A DNA stretch of 64,000 nucleotides from an uncultured Christensenellaceae bacterium (GCA_944381335.1 CALWKT010000039.1:1-64000), one strand, 5' to 3'. Shown: positions 26,361 through 35,738, counted from the stretch's first letter. The notes: generated from the letters alone by a model not told the origin. A program made the numbers and translations.

Positions 26361-26461
26361 TGGTCGGCTCCTATACTCCCGGCTCAATTGCTCGGGCTGC
26401 CTAGCGGTTATTACCCGTTGCGTCTTACGCAGATTCCGCAACAGATAATATTCGCCGACCA
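26361..26461. other. Structured non-coding element bounded by TGGTCGGC/GCCGACCA
   Basis: A 101-base segment whose ends are an 8-bp perfect inverted repeat (26361-26368 with 26454-26461). Inside are two hairpins: CCCG/CGGG (378-381 with 393-396 of the 26 kb block) and GTTGCG/CGCAAC (417-422 with 437-442), the latter with an alternative TGCGT/ACGCA fold. This gives a branched, tRNA-sized shape, but there is no tRNA T-loop consensus or credible anticodon arm. It has no coding frame and lies between two terminators. It could be a small RNA (either strand) or a short inverted-repeat mobile element; I do not recognise it. Confidence 0.45.
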
Positions 26462-26463
26462 AT

Positions 26464-26491
26464 AAAAAAGGAGCCGTGCGGCTCCTTTTTT
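26464..26491. terminator. Bidirectional terminator after the structured element
   Basis: GGAGCC/GGCTCC stem (26470-26475 with 26480-26485), GTGC loop, six A before and six T after, so it can terminate on both strands. It lies directly past the stop of the leftward gene at 26498. The arm GGAGCC is also complementary to GGCTCC at 26366-26371 inside the structured element. Confidence 0.85.
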
Positions 26492-26497
26492 ATTTAT

Positions 26498-27055
26498 TCA
26501 GTTTTTAATGAGTCTGGCGATGTCGACAAGCACAGAAACTATGAGTGAGTTCTTTGCCGCCTCTTTTTCGCGTTCTTCGGACTTGCCGTCTATTGCGCAG
26601 AACAGAACGAGCAACGAAGTGACGCCGTCAGTCAGCTTGTCGAGAGAATCGCCGGGAGCGACGTTGTCGAAAGCCGCAAACTGTCCGACGAATATATTTT
26701 TCATCGGGGTCAGAGCGTTCTTGAAGCTTGCCAGCCATCTCTTCATATCGCTGGCGCTCATATCGAGAAGATCGGTCCACTTTACATTGGTTTTGAGCAG
26801 TGCGTTGCCCAGAGAAACAACGTCGCCGTACTTCGTGACCTTGTTTGCGAGCAAAACCTCATTGGGATTGATCACACCATCCACCCACGACATCTCGAGC
26901 AGAGAGTACTGAAGCAGAGATTCAAACATCCAGCAGAAATATTCTTTGCTGAAATCCTTGTCATGTTTCTTCATCGCGTCCTCAAAAGTCGCGCCGAGTG
27001 CTTCGACTTCAGCCAAAGCATTTTTGTAGCTAGAAACGATTTCATCAGTTGTCAT
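26498..27055 (-). CDS. TerB-like helical protein of unknown function
   Basis: A 185-residue all-helical soluble protein. Two acidic motifs, SWVDGVINPNE near residue 58 and CAIDGKSEERE near 153, resemble the metal-binding DG-containing motifs of TerB/DjlA-like domains, hence the tentative label. It has its own promoter, a GAGGAAAT ribosome site and a terminator, so it is a single-gene unit. Function is unknown, and the similarity is by eye only. Confidence 0.6.
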   Translation of the reverse strand: MTTDEIVSSYKNALAEVEALGATFEDAMKKHDKDFSKEYFCWMFESLLQYSLLEMSWVDGVINPNEVLLANKVTKYGDVVSLGNALLKTNVKWTDLLDMSASDMKRWLASFKNALTPMKNIFVGQFAAFDNVAPGDSLDKLTDGVTSLLVLFCAIDGKSEEREKEAAKNSLIVSVLVDIARLIKN

Positions 27056-27099
27056 AAATTTCCTCCGTAAAATTTAATAGTGTTCCATGACATGAATAA

Positions 27100-27128
27100 A
27101 TTCTAACACATCCGCCGGCTATTTGCAA
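27100..27128 (-). promoter_or_regulatory. Promoter of the TerB-like gene
   Basis: Minus strand: -35 TTGCAA (27123-27128), 17-base spacer, -10 TAGAAT (27100-27105). The leader is about 40 bases. Confidence 0.7.
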
Positions 27129-27208
27129 TATCTGAAGGAAATATTTTTTAATTCAAAGCAATTTTTTAAAACTTTTTCATGTAATTCCGTCCGGTTTTTC
27201 CAAACCCG

Positions 27209-27237
27209 TTGACCTGAGTCGTTTTTTATTTTAAAAT
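27209..27237 (+). promoter_or_regulatory. Promoter of the GH43-like/OYE pair
   Basis: -35 TTGACC (27209-27214), 17-base spacer, -10 TAAAAT (27232-27237). The predicted start is near 27244, leaving only a ten-base leader with a GAGG ribosome site before the ATG at 27255. Confidence 0.7.
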
Positions 27238-27254
27238 AAATTTGCGAGGTGTTT

Positions 27255-28271
27255 ATGAATAAAAGTGTTAAAATCGTCGTTGTTTGCATGGCTGTCGCGC
27301 TTGTAATTGCGGCAGTGGCGGTCCCGGTCGCGCTGTATCTGACCGGAGTCATCGATTATGCAGACAAAGCGACCGGAGACTCGGGAAAATACCTGATGGC
27401 GTATTTTACCGGAAACGAACCCGAAGAAGAACGCATATGTTTCGCCGTCAGCGAAGACGGATATTCTTTCTCTCCTCTGAACGGCAACAAGCCGGTGATC
27501 ACCCAGACTCTGGGCACGGGAAGCGCGCGCGATCCTTATATCTTTAAGGCGCAGGACGGCACCTTCTACATTCTCGCAACAGATATGCGGAGCGAGGACG
27601 GCTGGTCTTCAAATCACCGCTTTATCGTCTGGCACAGCGAAAACCTGACAGACTGGACTGAGACGGGACTGATCGACATCAGGGAATACGGACTCCCCGA
27701 CACAGTGCGCGCGTGGGCGCCGCAGGCAATCTGGGACGAAAGCGAACAGGCATATATGCTTTACTGGGCGAACTGCGAAAACAGCGAGGAAAAGGGCTGG
27801 AGCGGCACCGTGGTCTGGTACGCTTACACCAAAGATTTCAAAACGCTTGTCTCGGAGCCGGAAATACTGTTCGCTCCCGAGAACGGAAACGACGCGATCG
27901 ACGCGGACATCATCGAAAAGGACGGCGTTTTTTATCTGTATTACAAGGACGAAAACGAAAGCCGCATACGTTACGCTGCCGCAGGATCCCCGAGCGGTCC
28001 GTACAAAGAACCCGAGGACTCTCTCGTAAGCGTATTTTTCTCTGACGTGGAGGGCAACTTCATATACAATATCAGCGGCACGGACAGCTACGTCATGATG
28101 CTCGACTGCTACAGCAAAGGGAATTTCGTGCTTCAGCAGACCGAGGATATGACCTCTTTCAAACGCGTAGACCCTAAATATTACGATTTTGACTTTTCGC
28201 CGAGACACGGCAGCGTGATGCATATCACAGACGAACAATACGACGCGCTCGTGGCGCGTTTCGGAAAATAA
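27255..28271 (+). CDS. Glycoside hydrolase family 43-like secreted/anchored protein
   Basis: A 338-residue protein with an N-terminal hydrophobic helix (about 5-27), either an uncleaved anchor or a signal. The rest looks like a five-bladed GH43/GH32 beta-propeller: SARDPYIFKAQDGTFYI carries the aspartate region typical of GH43, RAWAPQAIWD resembles the next blade, and DADIIEKDGVFYLYYK matches the blade carrying a second acidic residue. Such enzymes cut arabinosyl or xylosyl links in plant glycans. The ATG at 27255 is preferred over a GTG six bases earlier that belongs to the ribosome site. Substrate not decidable. Confidence 0.8.
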   Translation: MNKSVKIVVVCMAVALVIAAVAVPVALYLTGVIDYADKATGDSGKYLMAYFTGNEPEEERICFAVSEDGYSFSPLNGNKPVITQTLGTGSARDPYIFKAQDGTFYILATDMRSEDGWSSNHRFIVWHSENLTDWTETGLIDIREYGLPDTVRAWAPQAIWDESEQAYMLYWANCENSEEKGWSGTVVWYAYTKDFKTLVSEPEILFAPENGNDAIDADIIEKDGVFYLYYKDENESRIRYAAAGSPSGPYKEPEDSLVSVFFSDVEGNFIYNISGTDSYVMMLDCYSKGNFVLQQTEDMTSFKRVDPKYYDFDFSPRHGSVMHITDEQYDALVARFGK

Positions 28272-28282
28272 AGGTGACGACA

Positions 28283-29500
28283 ATGGAACTTTTTGAAAAC
28301 TGCACCGTGGGCGGTATCTCAATGAAAAACCGCATCGTAAGAAGCGCAACTCACGACGGACTGGCAGACCCGGCAAACGAAGGCCCGAGCGAAGAACTCA
28401 TACGCAAATACGTCTATCTCGCAAAGAACGACGTGGGATGCATAATACAAGGCTATGCGATCGTAAGCCCGGACGGGCGCTCCAATTACCCGCGCTGTCT
28501 GGGATTTTTCAATCCCGACGCGGCTGACGGATACAAAAAGCTGACCGCCGCCGTACACGAAGCGGGCGCGGCAATCGTGGCGCAACTCGCTCATTGCGGC
28601 AGGCAGACTTCGAGCAAAGCGATCGGCATAAAAAAGATCGCGCCCACCGCGAAACGCCACCTCCTCTACCCGGACAAAGCGCGCGAAATGACCAAGGAAG
28701 ACATAACGCGCGTGAAAAACGATTTCGTCAGCGCGATCGTTCGCGCAAAAGAATACGGTTACGACGGAGCGCAGCTCCACCTCGCGCACGGCTATCTTCT
28801 GCACGATTTCATTTCCGAGAACGGCAACAAGCGTAAAGACGAATACGGCGGCTCGCTCGAAAACCGCATGCGCATAGTAAAAGAGATCCTCACGGAAGCC
28901 CGCACCGCCGTCAGTGACTTCCCGATCTGGGTCAAGCTGTCCGCAACCGACAAGCGCAGAAAAGGAATGAGGGTGGATTACGCCGTCAAAGTAGCGAAAC
29001 TGCTCGAAGAATACGGCGTGGACGCGATCGAAGTGTCGTGCGGAAGCGTGCAGGACGGCATGAACACAATGAGATCGAAGCGGTTCCCGATGGACGCGAT
29101 ATTTGCGTACAGAGAGCCTCTCGCAAGTATGCCGCGCACTCTCAACAGGATCGTGCTTGCCGCGGCTAAGCTGTTCAACCCGCTCATCCCTCAGCCAAGA
29201 CCGCTCAGGCTTTTCAACGTCCCCGCGGCATACGCGCTTCAAAAAGAAGTGAAAACCGACCTTATCGTCGTGGGCGGCATATCCGACGTCGAGGAAATGC
29301 GGAAACTGGTGGCAGACGGAATGGCGGCGGTCTCCATGTGCCGTCCGTTTATCTGCGAGCCTAATTTCGCAAGAAAACTCAAAAACGGAGAATGTACGAA
29401 AAGTCAATGCATAATGTGCAACTGTTGCGGTCTCGTGATAGAAAAAGAACCCACGCGTTGTCTTATGGGCAAAGTTACCTACCCTCTCAAAAAACGCTGA
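28283..29500 (+). CDS. NADH:flavin oxidoreductase, old yellow enzyme family
   Basis: A 405-residue TIM-barrel FMN oxidoreductase. Landmarks are the N-terminal NRIVRSATHDG, QLAHCGRQ, the paired-histidine-type substrate motif LHLAHGYLLHDFIS, and the FMN phosphate region VVGGISD...MCRPFI. The C terminus has a Cys cluster (QCIMCNCCG) like the Fe-S binding region of 2,4-dienoyl-CoA reductase-like members, but the second flavin/NAD domain is missing. The ATG at 28283 fits an AAGGTG site. It is 11 bases after the GH43-like gene and is probably cotranscribed; a functional link is not evident. Confidence 0.88.
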   Translation: MELFENCTVGGISMKNRIVRSATHDGLADPANEGPSEELIRKYVYLAKNDVGCIIQGYAIVSPDGRSNYPRCLGFFNPDAADGYKKLTAAVHEAGAAIVAQLAHCGRQTSSKAIGIKKIAPTAKRHLLYPDKAREMTKEDITRVKNDFVSAIVRAKEYGYDGAQLHLAHGYLLHDFISENGNKRKDEYGGSLENRMRIVKEILTEARTAVSDFPIWVKLSATDKRRKGMRVDYAVKVAKLLEEYGVDAIEVSCGSVQDGMNTMRSKRFPMDAIFAYREPLASMPRTLNRIVLAAAKLFNPLIPQPRPLRLFNVPAAYALQKEVKTDLIVVGGISDVEEMRKLVADGMAAVSMCRPFICEPNFARKLKNGECTKSQCIMCNCCGLVIEKEPTRCLMGKVTYPLKKR

Positions 29501-29573
29501 CCCACTATTACTGAGCGCTTTTTCAGAGTAAATTTCAAATGCGTCCGTCGCTCGCAAGCAATACGACAAAAAA

Positions 29574-29613
29574 AATACTTATCCGCAAAATTGCGGATAA
29601 GTATTCGTTTTTC
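29574..29613. terminator. Bidirectional terminator between OYE and the helicase gene
   Basis: A 15-bp near-uninterrupted stem (29574-29588 with 29591-29605; AATACTTATCCGCAA arm), A-run before and T-run after. It serves the convergent OYE (+) and helicase (-) genes. Confidence 0.92.
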
Positions 29614-29627
29614 CGGCTTTTTCACCG

Positions 29628-32600
29628 TCAGGTCGTCAATATCCCGTCAACCGTGATCATCAGCTGTTTTTCGTCCAGCGCGGTTTCGATCGCTTTGTCT
29701 ATCCAGTCTGCGACGGCTTTCGTCTTCTTGCCGTATCCGAAAAGCGCAACGACTTCTTTGACCACGGCGTCGCGCGTCATCCCGACGTTTGTCTCTATCG
29801 CGCACTTGACCGCGGCGATTATCTCGTCGGGATATATCCTGGTGATGTCACGCTTTATCTTTTCGTCAGACGGACGGAAAGTTTCAACCGGCTTGTCGAC
29901 GTAGAATACCTTTCCTCCCACTTCCTTTCTGAAGCCGTCGAACGCGCCCACGTATTCTACGAGTTGCGCTATCGCCTTCTTCGCTGTGCCGGGGATGTTG
30001 TAGATGCTCGTCAGCTTGTCCAGCAAATAATGTTCTTCGATCGGGGATTCTCTGTCTATGATCGCGCGTATGCGCTCTTTGATCTTGTCCTCGCTGGCTA
30101 TGTCCAGTACGTAATCCGTGCCCGGTTTGCTGAGCGGCTTTACCGTATACGACCTGTACGGAGTGCGGTATTTCGCCATCACCTCTTTGATCACCTTCTT
30201 GCTGAGGACTTTCTTCTGCGTCAGCGCGGTCACATAATCCTTTATCTTGTTGATCTCTCTGCGCGGATTGTTGTAGTAATTGACGGTCCACAGCTGATAT
30301 ACGTTCCAGCCGAGTTTTCTCAGGATCTTCGTCTGCATGGTCACTCTGTCCTTTACGCCGCGCAGCTTACAGCTGTTTTCGCTGTCCGCAAGTATCGCCA
30401 GCACGTACCTGTTCTTGTTCTTGGGATCCACGACGGCGACGTCGATCTTGAAATCGGATACGCCGAGGTTGTAATCGCAGACGATCCCTCTGTCCTTGAG
30501 TTCTTTTGCGAGCATCTCTCCTATGCCGCATCCTCTCTCAGCAATATCCTGAGAGTTGATGGCGAGCATTTCTCTGCCCCTCTCGGCATATTCGAGGAAG
30601 GCTTTCAGCCCTTCGACGCCCTTGCTGTTGGTGCGGCTGAGGTCTATCATATGCCCCGATATACCGCTGAAGACCACCATCTCGTTTCTTGCTCTCGTGA
30701 CCGCGACGTTAAGACGTTTGTAGCCTCCGCTCTGGTTGATAGGACCGAAGTTGAGAGAAAGTTTGCCGTTCTTGTCGGGCGCGTATCCCACGCTGAACAG
30801 GATCAGATCTCTCTCGTCGCCCTGCACGTTTTCAAGGTTCTTGACGAACACCGGCTCCTCTCTGTCGTAAGCTTCCGCGTCAAGCCCGTTCTCGTGGATG
30901 CGCTTCGTCAGCTCGTTTTCGATATAGTTCTGCTGCGCGATATTGAAGGTGACTATGCCTATGCTGTACTTGCGCTCGCTCGGATCTTTCAGCCTCCTGA
31001 TGACCTCTGCGACAAGCTCGTCGCCCTCTTTCTTGTTGCACTTGAGTCCGCCCCTCTCGTAAACGCCGTCCACATAGCGTAAGGAGACCTTGCTGTTCAG
31101 CTCGTTGGGAGACGGGAACGTGAGAAGCGTATTGCCGTAATACATCGCGTTGGAGAACGCGATAAGGCTCTCGTGCAAAGACCTGTAATGCCACAGCAGA
31201 TGGTTTTCGGGCATGCCCAGCGCAAGGCAGTCGTCGAGAATACTGTCCAGATCCTCCACGTCGTAATGCTCATCGTCCTTGTAATCCACGTTGAAGAAGG
31301 TCGTGGGCGGCAGCTGTTTGGGGTCGCCGACGACGATGACGTTCTTGCCGCGCGCGATACAGCCCACAGCCTTGCATGTCGGAAGCTGAGAGGCTTCGTC
31401 GAATATCACCAGATCGAACTTGTCCATGTCTATGTCCAGGAACTGCGTGACCGACGTCGGACTCATCAGCATACACGGACAGCACGTCGCGAGTATATGC
31501 GGTATTTTGGAGAACAGTCCGCGCAGCGTCGTGCCCTTCATATTCGACTTTTCCGCTCTCAGAAGCAGCACTCTCTCAAGGTTGTGCTCGCCTTCTGCGT
31601 CCGGTTTGGGCACGTTGGCAACGAGTTTTTCGTAAAGAAGCTTCCTGGTCTGGCGTTCGTATTCCTCGCTGAGTTCCTTGAATCGCGCCGCAACTTCTTC
31701 GAGATTGAGCCCGGAGAACTGACACAGCACATCGTCAAGCAGAAGTTCGCTTCTGATGAAGTTATAATATACGCATTTCTTGAAACAGCTCAGCACTTCC
31801 ATTGCGGAGATCTCGCCGTCCTGCAAAGGTTCGAGCACGAAATCGAGACCGCTCTTGCGGCACATTTCGACCATTTCCTGATACTTGCACCAGTTGGGGA
31901 TAAAGCCGAAGTTTTTCTGAAGGCTTCCCACGTACTCCACTTTTGCGTTCAGGTCGTTGCCGCCGCTGTAACCGCCGGTATTGAACACCCGGCAGAACGC
32001 CGCTTCCGCACGCGCGCAACTTTCGTATGCGTACATATAGAATTTGGTATAGTTGTTGACACCGTACTTTGTGAGAGAAGCGCAGCTGTCGTCGAACACG
32101 TCGCCGTTGAATTCCGCATACAACTGCTTCCCGTTTTCGTAAAGCGCCGCGATCTGGTTCGCGTAAGCGTCAAGTGTGACCCGATCTCCGCTCCTGATCC
32201 CGAATATCTCCGAAAGTTCCTCTGAGCGGCGCTCGAACACATCGCGGGTCTGTTCGCATTTGAGCAGATATTCCGCAAACGCGGTCCTGTCCTTCTTGTC
32301 AAGATCCGGAGGAATGACCCTCTTGACGGCACGCGAGAACACTCCCGTCTTTGCGGCGTCAGCCACTTCGCTCATCGGAAGTCCGGACGGATACACCCCG
32401 TAACGCGACGTGTATTCCGCGATCATATTGTCTGTTTTGGAGCGCGCTTCGATGTACGAATCCACAATGCCGCGCGGCTTCTTCCCCTTTGCCGCCGCGG
32501 AAAAATATTTTCTCACGCAGTCGCTTTCAAAGGACTTGCAGATCCTGTAAAGCGCCTTGAGCTTGGGCGTCGTCAGCGCAACGGTGCGCATGTTGAACAG

Positions 32601-35282
32601 CGGCGTGAGCATCTTTGCATACTGCCTCAGATGTTTCAGTTCCTGTTCGAAAACTTCGAGTATCGCCGAACCTTCTTCATTCCACTTCTCGTCGAAAGTG
32701 AAATTCCCGATGTGTCTGAAAGGCGACTTTTCTATGTCTCCGCACTCCTTGGCTCTGAGGGCGAGTTCGGTCAGCATTTCGATATATTTCTGGAAAGTGG
32801 ACTCCACCAGCTTTTCGTAAAACATGCTGTCGATATGCAGACAGTCTCTCGAATCCTTGTTTTCGAAATAGCCCATGATAGCCTGATACAGCGACACTCC
32901 GAGATATCTCCTGCGGTGCATAGCGTCAAGCTCTTTCTGCAATTTTTCCACGCAGGTGTTGATCTCCTGCAGTTTATCGTCAATGTCGCCCGTCTCTTTC
33001 TGTTCTGTGAGAGACATCGTTCTGACGATCTGAGAAAGCACGGCGTTCTTGTTTGTCTTGTTGCTGTGAAGCTCCAGGCAGAAATCGCCCAGACCTATCT
33101 GCCGCAGTCTGTTGTGAACGACTGATAGCGCCGCCATCTTCTCCGCGACGAACAGAACGCGGCGTCCGCGCACTATATTGTTTGCTATTATATTCGTGAT
33201 CGTCTGGGATTTGCCCGTTCCCGGAGGACCGTGGAGCACAAAGCTTTTTGACAGACTGTCGTAGATCGCGCTGTACTGCGACGAGTCTGCGGATATAGGC
33301 AGATACATCCTCTCCTCCGCCGTATACGCTTCGTCGCTGCTTCTTGAAGAAAGATCGAACGCGCCCTCCGGCAGTTCGAGCTTATTGTTGATCAGAGAAC
33401 GCACGATCGGATGTTCTCTGAACCTGTCGGACTTGTATTTGACGTCGTACCACAGCTGATAGTTTGCGAAAGAAAGGCTTGCGATGAACACGTTGGAGAA
33501 GATCTCCCAGCCCTTTCTGCCCACCACTTCTTTCTTCAGACGCGCGATGACCGAAAGGATATTCTGCTGAGTGTCCAGTGCAACTTCGGCAAGTCCTCTT
33601 ATGTCCTGATTGAATTCCTGATACAGAAATTCCAGCAACGTGCTGTTCAGACGTATGTCGTCCGTGTTGACGTCGACCGTATATACGGGAGCCGCCACGC
33701 CCTTCTTGCTTATCGTCACCGGATAAAGGAGGAGCGGAGCGAACTTGTCCTCGCCGTGCTCGTTTTCTTTCCACTTCAGGAAGCCGGCGGCGACGTAAAG
33801 CGTGGTCGTGCCTGTCTCCTCCTGGATGGACGTTTCTTTTTTGATCAGCCTCTGCAAAGTCGCGTCGTGGTTTTTCTGATCGTAAACCGTAAGAAGCCTC
33901 TTGTTCTTGTATTCGTACGCGACGTAATCCACAAACGGTTTGAGATAGGAGCTTCTCTCAAAGCCTTCGCCCAGCTTGTCCGGATTCTGCACACCTTCTG
34001 ACGGTCTGCAATCCACGGTGAACGTCCTGTTTTCGGTCAGCGCGCCAACAAAGTCTTCAAGTGAAGGCACCAGCAGTTTGACGGCGGTGCGCGAAACCTT
34101 GAAATTGAGCAGTGCGTTGCGCATGTCCATATCCAGAAGTCTGCGCTCCCATTGCGTCACCCTGTTTATCTCTTTCTGCCCGCCGATCTCGCCTCTGTAT
34201 TCTCTGAACTGTTTAGGCGCGACGCTGGTCATGTAATCCGAGCTTTGCACCAGGTCGTAACCCTTGGGACCGTACACTCTCTCCGGAAGCGGGAACACGT
34301 GCATTATGCGCGCGCGTTTGATGTCCACGGCGAAATCCACGCTGTAAGCGCGCCTGAGCGCCGTTATCGCGTTCTTTTCCGCCTTTTCGAAAGCCACTCC
34401 GTCAAACAGGTCGCTTATGCAGATCATCGTGAATTCGTTCACGCCCTTTTCCGATTTCTTGACCAGCGCGTCCACGTCGTCGAACACGGCGTCCTGAGAA
34501 CACTCATCGCTAAGATATACGCCGACGTACCATTTCCCTCCCGCTCTGCCTATGACCGCGTTCTGACCGTTCGCCTCTATCAGTGAAGCGTATACGAGCG
34601 CCGCTTCGAGCGGTGTGGCGACCTTGGAAGCGAAGAGGTTTTTATGAGACTGAATGACCTCTGAATCCTCCGCCTTGGGCTCCGCCATGTCGAAATGCTC
34701 GTCACCGAGCGCACTGTAACATGCGGCAAAATAGTTGCGCACGCCGTTGCGGTTGCCGTTGTAACCGACGAAATGCGCGAGTTTCCAGTCTTTGAGTTTG
34801 TTGTTGACCTGAGTTATCAGCGTGTTAACCTGCGCCGTACGCCTGACGAACGTGGCGAGAACTTCAGGATTTGTCCCGAAATTACACTTGTCGAAAGCGG
34901 TGACTGTGACCTTAGCGACGGCTCTGTCGACAACCGTGTCTCCGGTCAGGACTTCTACGGCGATCTCTCCTTCCATGTCGCTGTCTACTGCGACCATGTA
35001 AAGCGGAGAAAGCTTCGCCGTCGTTTCGAACTTGGCGGTGGTGCGCCTCGGAAGCACGCTCTGCTCTATCGTGCAGGGCAACAAAAAATCCGGCTGAGAA
35101 GATATCCTGACCTGAAGGTCCTCGATATCCGCTCCGCTGGTGTTCTTTACGTAAAGTCTTTTAATCGGACTGGTATCGTTCTGGATCTGATAATAGCTTA
35201 CGTTTGTGCTGCACTCAAGCGTTATTTCGACCAGCTTGCGCTCGTCGACAACTTCGGCAACAGTCTGATTTTCCTGCTCCAT
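29628..35282 (-). CDS. Very large DUF4011/SF1 helicase-nuclease protein with DUF3320 C terminus
   Basis: A 1884-residue protein. The first ~330 residues hold a beta-rich module and a transglutaminase-like segment. DUF4011-like sequence (RRLLDMDMRNALLNFK) starts near 380. An SF1 helicase core follows: Walker A GPPGTGKSQT near 680, Walker B FDEASQLPTC and GDPKQLPPT near 1290, and the C-terminal motifs QGDERD and VAVTRARN near 1500. A PD-(D/E)xK-like region (FKIDVAVVD) lies near 1605, and a DUF3320-like end runs from about 1700. Relatives are suspected phage-defence or nucleic-acid-processing proteins. The start at 35282 has an AAGGAG site; the 13-codon upstream extension is rejected. It is a single gene with its own promoter and terminator. 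Confidence 0.88.
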   Translation of the reverse strand: MEQENQTVAEVVDERKLVEITLECSTNVSYYQIQNDTSPIKRLYVKNTSGADIEDLQVRISSQPDFLLPCTIEQSVLPRRTTAKFETTAKLSPLYMVAVDSDMEGEIAVEVLTGDTVVDRAVAKVTVTAFDKCNFGTNPEVLATFVRRTAQVNTLITQVNNKLKDWKLAHFVGYNGNRNGVRNYFAACYSALGDEHFDMAEPKAEDSEVIQSHKNLFASKVATPLEAALVYASLIEANGQNAVIGRAGGKWYVGVYLSDECSQDAVFDDVDALVKKSEKGVNEFTMICISDLFDGVAFEKAEKNAITALRRAYSVDFAVDIKRARIMHVFPLPERVYGPKGYDLVQSSDYMTSVAPKQFREYRGEIGGQKEINRVTQWERRLLDMDMRNALLNFKVSRTAVKLLVPSLEDFVGALTENRTFTVDCRPSEGVQNPDKLGEGFERSSYLKPFVDYVAYEYKNKRLLTVYDQKNHDATLQRLIKKETSIQEETGTTTLYVAAGFLKWKENEHGEDKFAPLLLYPVTISKKGVAAPVYTVDVNTDDIRLNSTLLEFLYQEFNQDIRGLAEVALDTQQNILSVIARLKKEVVGRKGWEIFSNVFIASLSFANYQLWYDVKYKSDRFREHPIVRSLINNKLELPEGAFDLSSRSSDEAYTAEERMYLPISADSSQYSAIYDSLSKSFVLHGPPGTGKSQTITNIIANNIVRGRRVLFVAEKMAALSVVHNRLRQIGLGDFCLELHSNKTNKNAVLSQIVRTMSLTEQKETGDIDDKLQEINTCVEKLQKELDAMHRRRYLGVSLYQAIMGYFENKDSRDCLHIDSMFYEKLVESTFQKYIEMLTELALRAKECGDIEKSPFRHIGNFTFDEKWNEEGSAILEVFEQELKHLRQYAKMLTPLFNMRTVALTTPKLKALYRICKSFESDCVRKYFSAAAKGKKPRGIVDSYIEARSKTDNMIAEYTSRYGVYPSGLPMSEVADAAKTGVFSRAVKRVIPPDLDKKDRTAFAEYLLKCEQTRDVFERRSEELSEIFGIRSGDRVTLDAYANQIAALYENGKQLYAEFNGDVFDDSCASLTKYGVNNYTKFYMYAYESCARAEAAFCRVFNTGGYSGGNDLNAKVEYVGSLQKNFGFIPNWCKYQEMVEMCRKSGLDFVLEPLQDGEISAMEVLSCFKKCVYYNFIRSELLLDDVLCQFSGLNLEEVAARFKELSEEYERQTRKLLYEKLVANVPKPDAEGEHNLERVLLLRAEKSNMKGTTLRGLFSKIPHILATCCPCMLMSPTSVTQFLDIDMDKFDLVIFDEASQLPTCKAVGCIARGKNVIVVGDPKQLPPTTFFNVDYKDDEHYDVEDLDSILDDCLALGMPENHLLWHYRSLHESLIAFSNAMYYGNTLLTFPSPNELNSKVSLRYVDGVYERGGLKCNKKEGDELVAEVIRRLKDPSERKYSIGIVTFNIAQQNYIENELTKRIHENGLDAEAYDREEPVFVKNLENVQGDERDLILFSVGYAPDKNGKLSLNFGPINQSGGYKRLNVAVTRARNEMVVFSGISGHMIDLSRTNSKGVEGLKAFLEYAERGREMLAINSQDIAERGCGIGEMLAKELKDRGIVCDYNLGVSDFKIDVAVVDPKNKNRYVLAILADSENSCKLRGVKDRVTMQTKILRKLGWNVYQLWTVNYYNNPRREINKIKDYVTALTQKKVLSKKVIKEVMAKYRTPYRSYTVKPLSKPGTDYVLDIASEDKIKERIRAIIDRESPIEEHYLLDKLTSIYNIPGTAKKAIAQLVEYVGAFDGFRKEVGGKVFYVDKPVETFRPSDEKIKRDITRIYPDEIIAAVKCAIETNVGMTRDAVVKEVVALFGYGKKTKAVADWIDKAIETALDEKQLMITVDGILTT

Positions 35283-35373
35283 ATCCAACTCCTTACAAAA
35301 ATTCCGGGCATTCCTGCCCATGGAAAAGTGATTTATAATACCAATGCAAACCTTAACCCAAACTCACGTATAT

Positions 35374-35402
35374 ATTATAACAAAGATTTTGCGCGTTGAC
35401 AA
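35374..35402 (-). promoter_or_regulatory. Promoter of the helicase-nuclease gene
   Basis: Minus strand: -35 TTGTCA (35397-35402), 17-base spacer, -10 TATAAT (35374-35379). The leader is about 85 bases. Confidence 0.8.
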
Positions 35403-35710
35403 TACTATTGAAACTTTTCGGACGCGCCGGATACGTCGCAAATTATATGCAAAATCGCATTTTATACCGTTTTTCGCACCGCTTTCTGGCTGTTTTTTCG
35501 TTAAATACGCGTTTACGGCGGCAAAACGGCGAAAGCTTTCTCTCCTCTCCGGACCGCAGAAGAATTCTGAAAATGCCGTACGCTGCAATCGTTCCGATCC
35601 GGCGCGTCCGGAGTTCGCGTCTTTTCAACCGCAACCTACTTGCCCGCCTGTGCGCCGGCTTTTGTTTTAAAACTTTATCCGCAAACACTGTCAACGGGAA
35701 AATAACGCAA
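35403..35710. other. Gene-free stretch
   Basis: Short overlapping frames exist on both strands but none has a ribosome site, promoter or recognisable protein. The base composition is mixed and I see no repeat or clear hairpin beyond the terminator at its right end. Confidence 0.5.
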
Positions 35711-35738
35711 AAAAAAAGGACGGTCCTTGCGGACCGCC
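35711..35738 (-). terminator. Terminator of the beta-helix-like lipoprotein gene
   Basis: Read leftward, GGCGGTCC/GGACCGTCC arms around a GCAA loop (about 35718-35738) are followed by eight or more T (the A-run at 35709-35717). It lies about 20 bases past the stop codon. Confidence 0.9.

Noticed and set aside
26244..26461. The structured element read as a second tRNA or a selenocysteine tRNA.
   Set aside because: The closing helix ends in CCA-like sequence, but no TTCRA T-loop, D-loop or anticodon arm can be placed on either strand.
35364..35694. Short frames on both strands between the helicase promoter and the beta-helix lipoprotein terminator.
   Set aside because: They overlap each other and the helicase promoter, are basic and low in recognisable content, and have no ribosome site.
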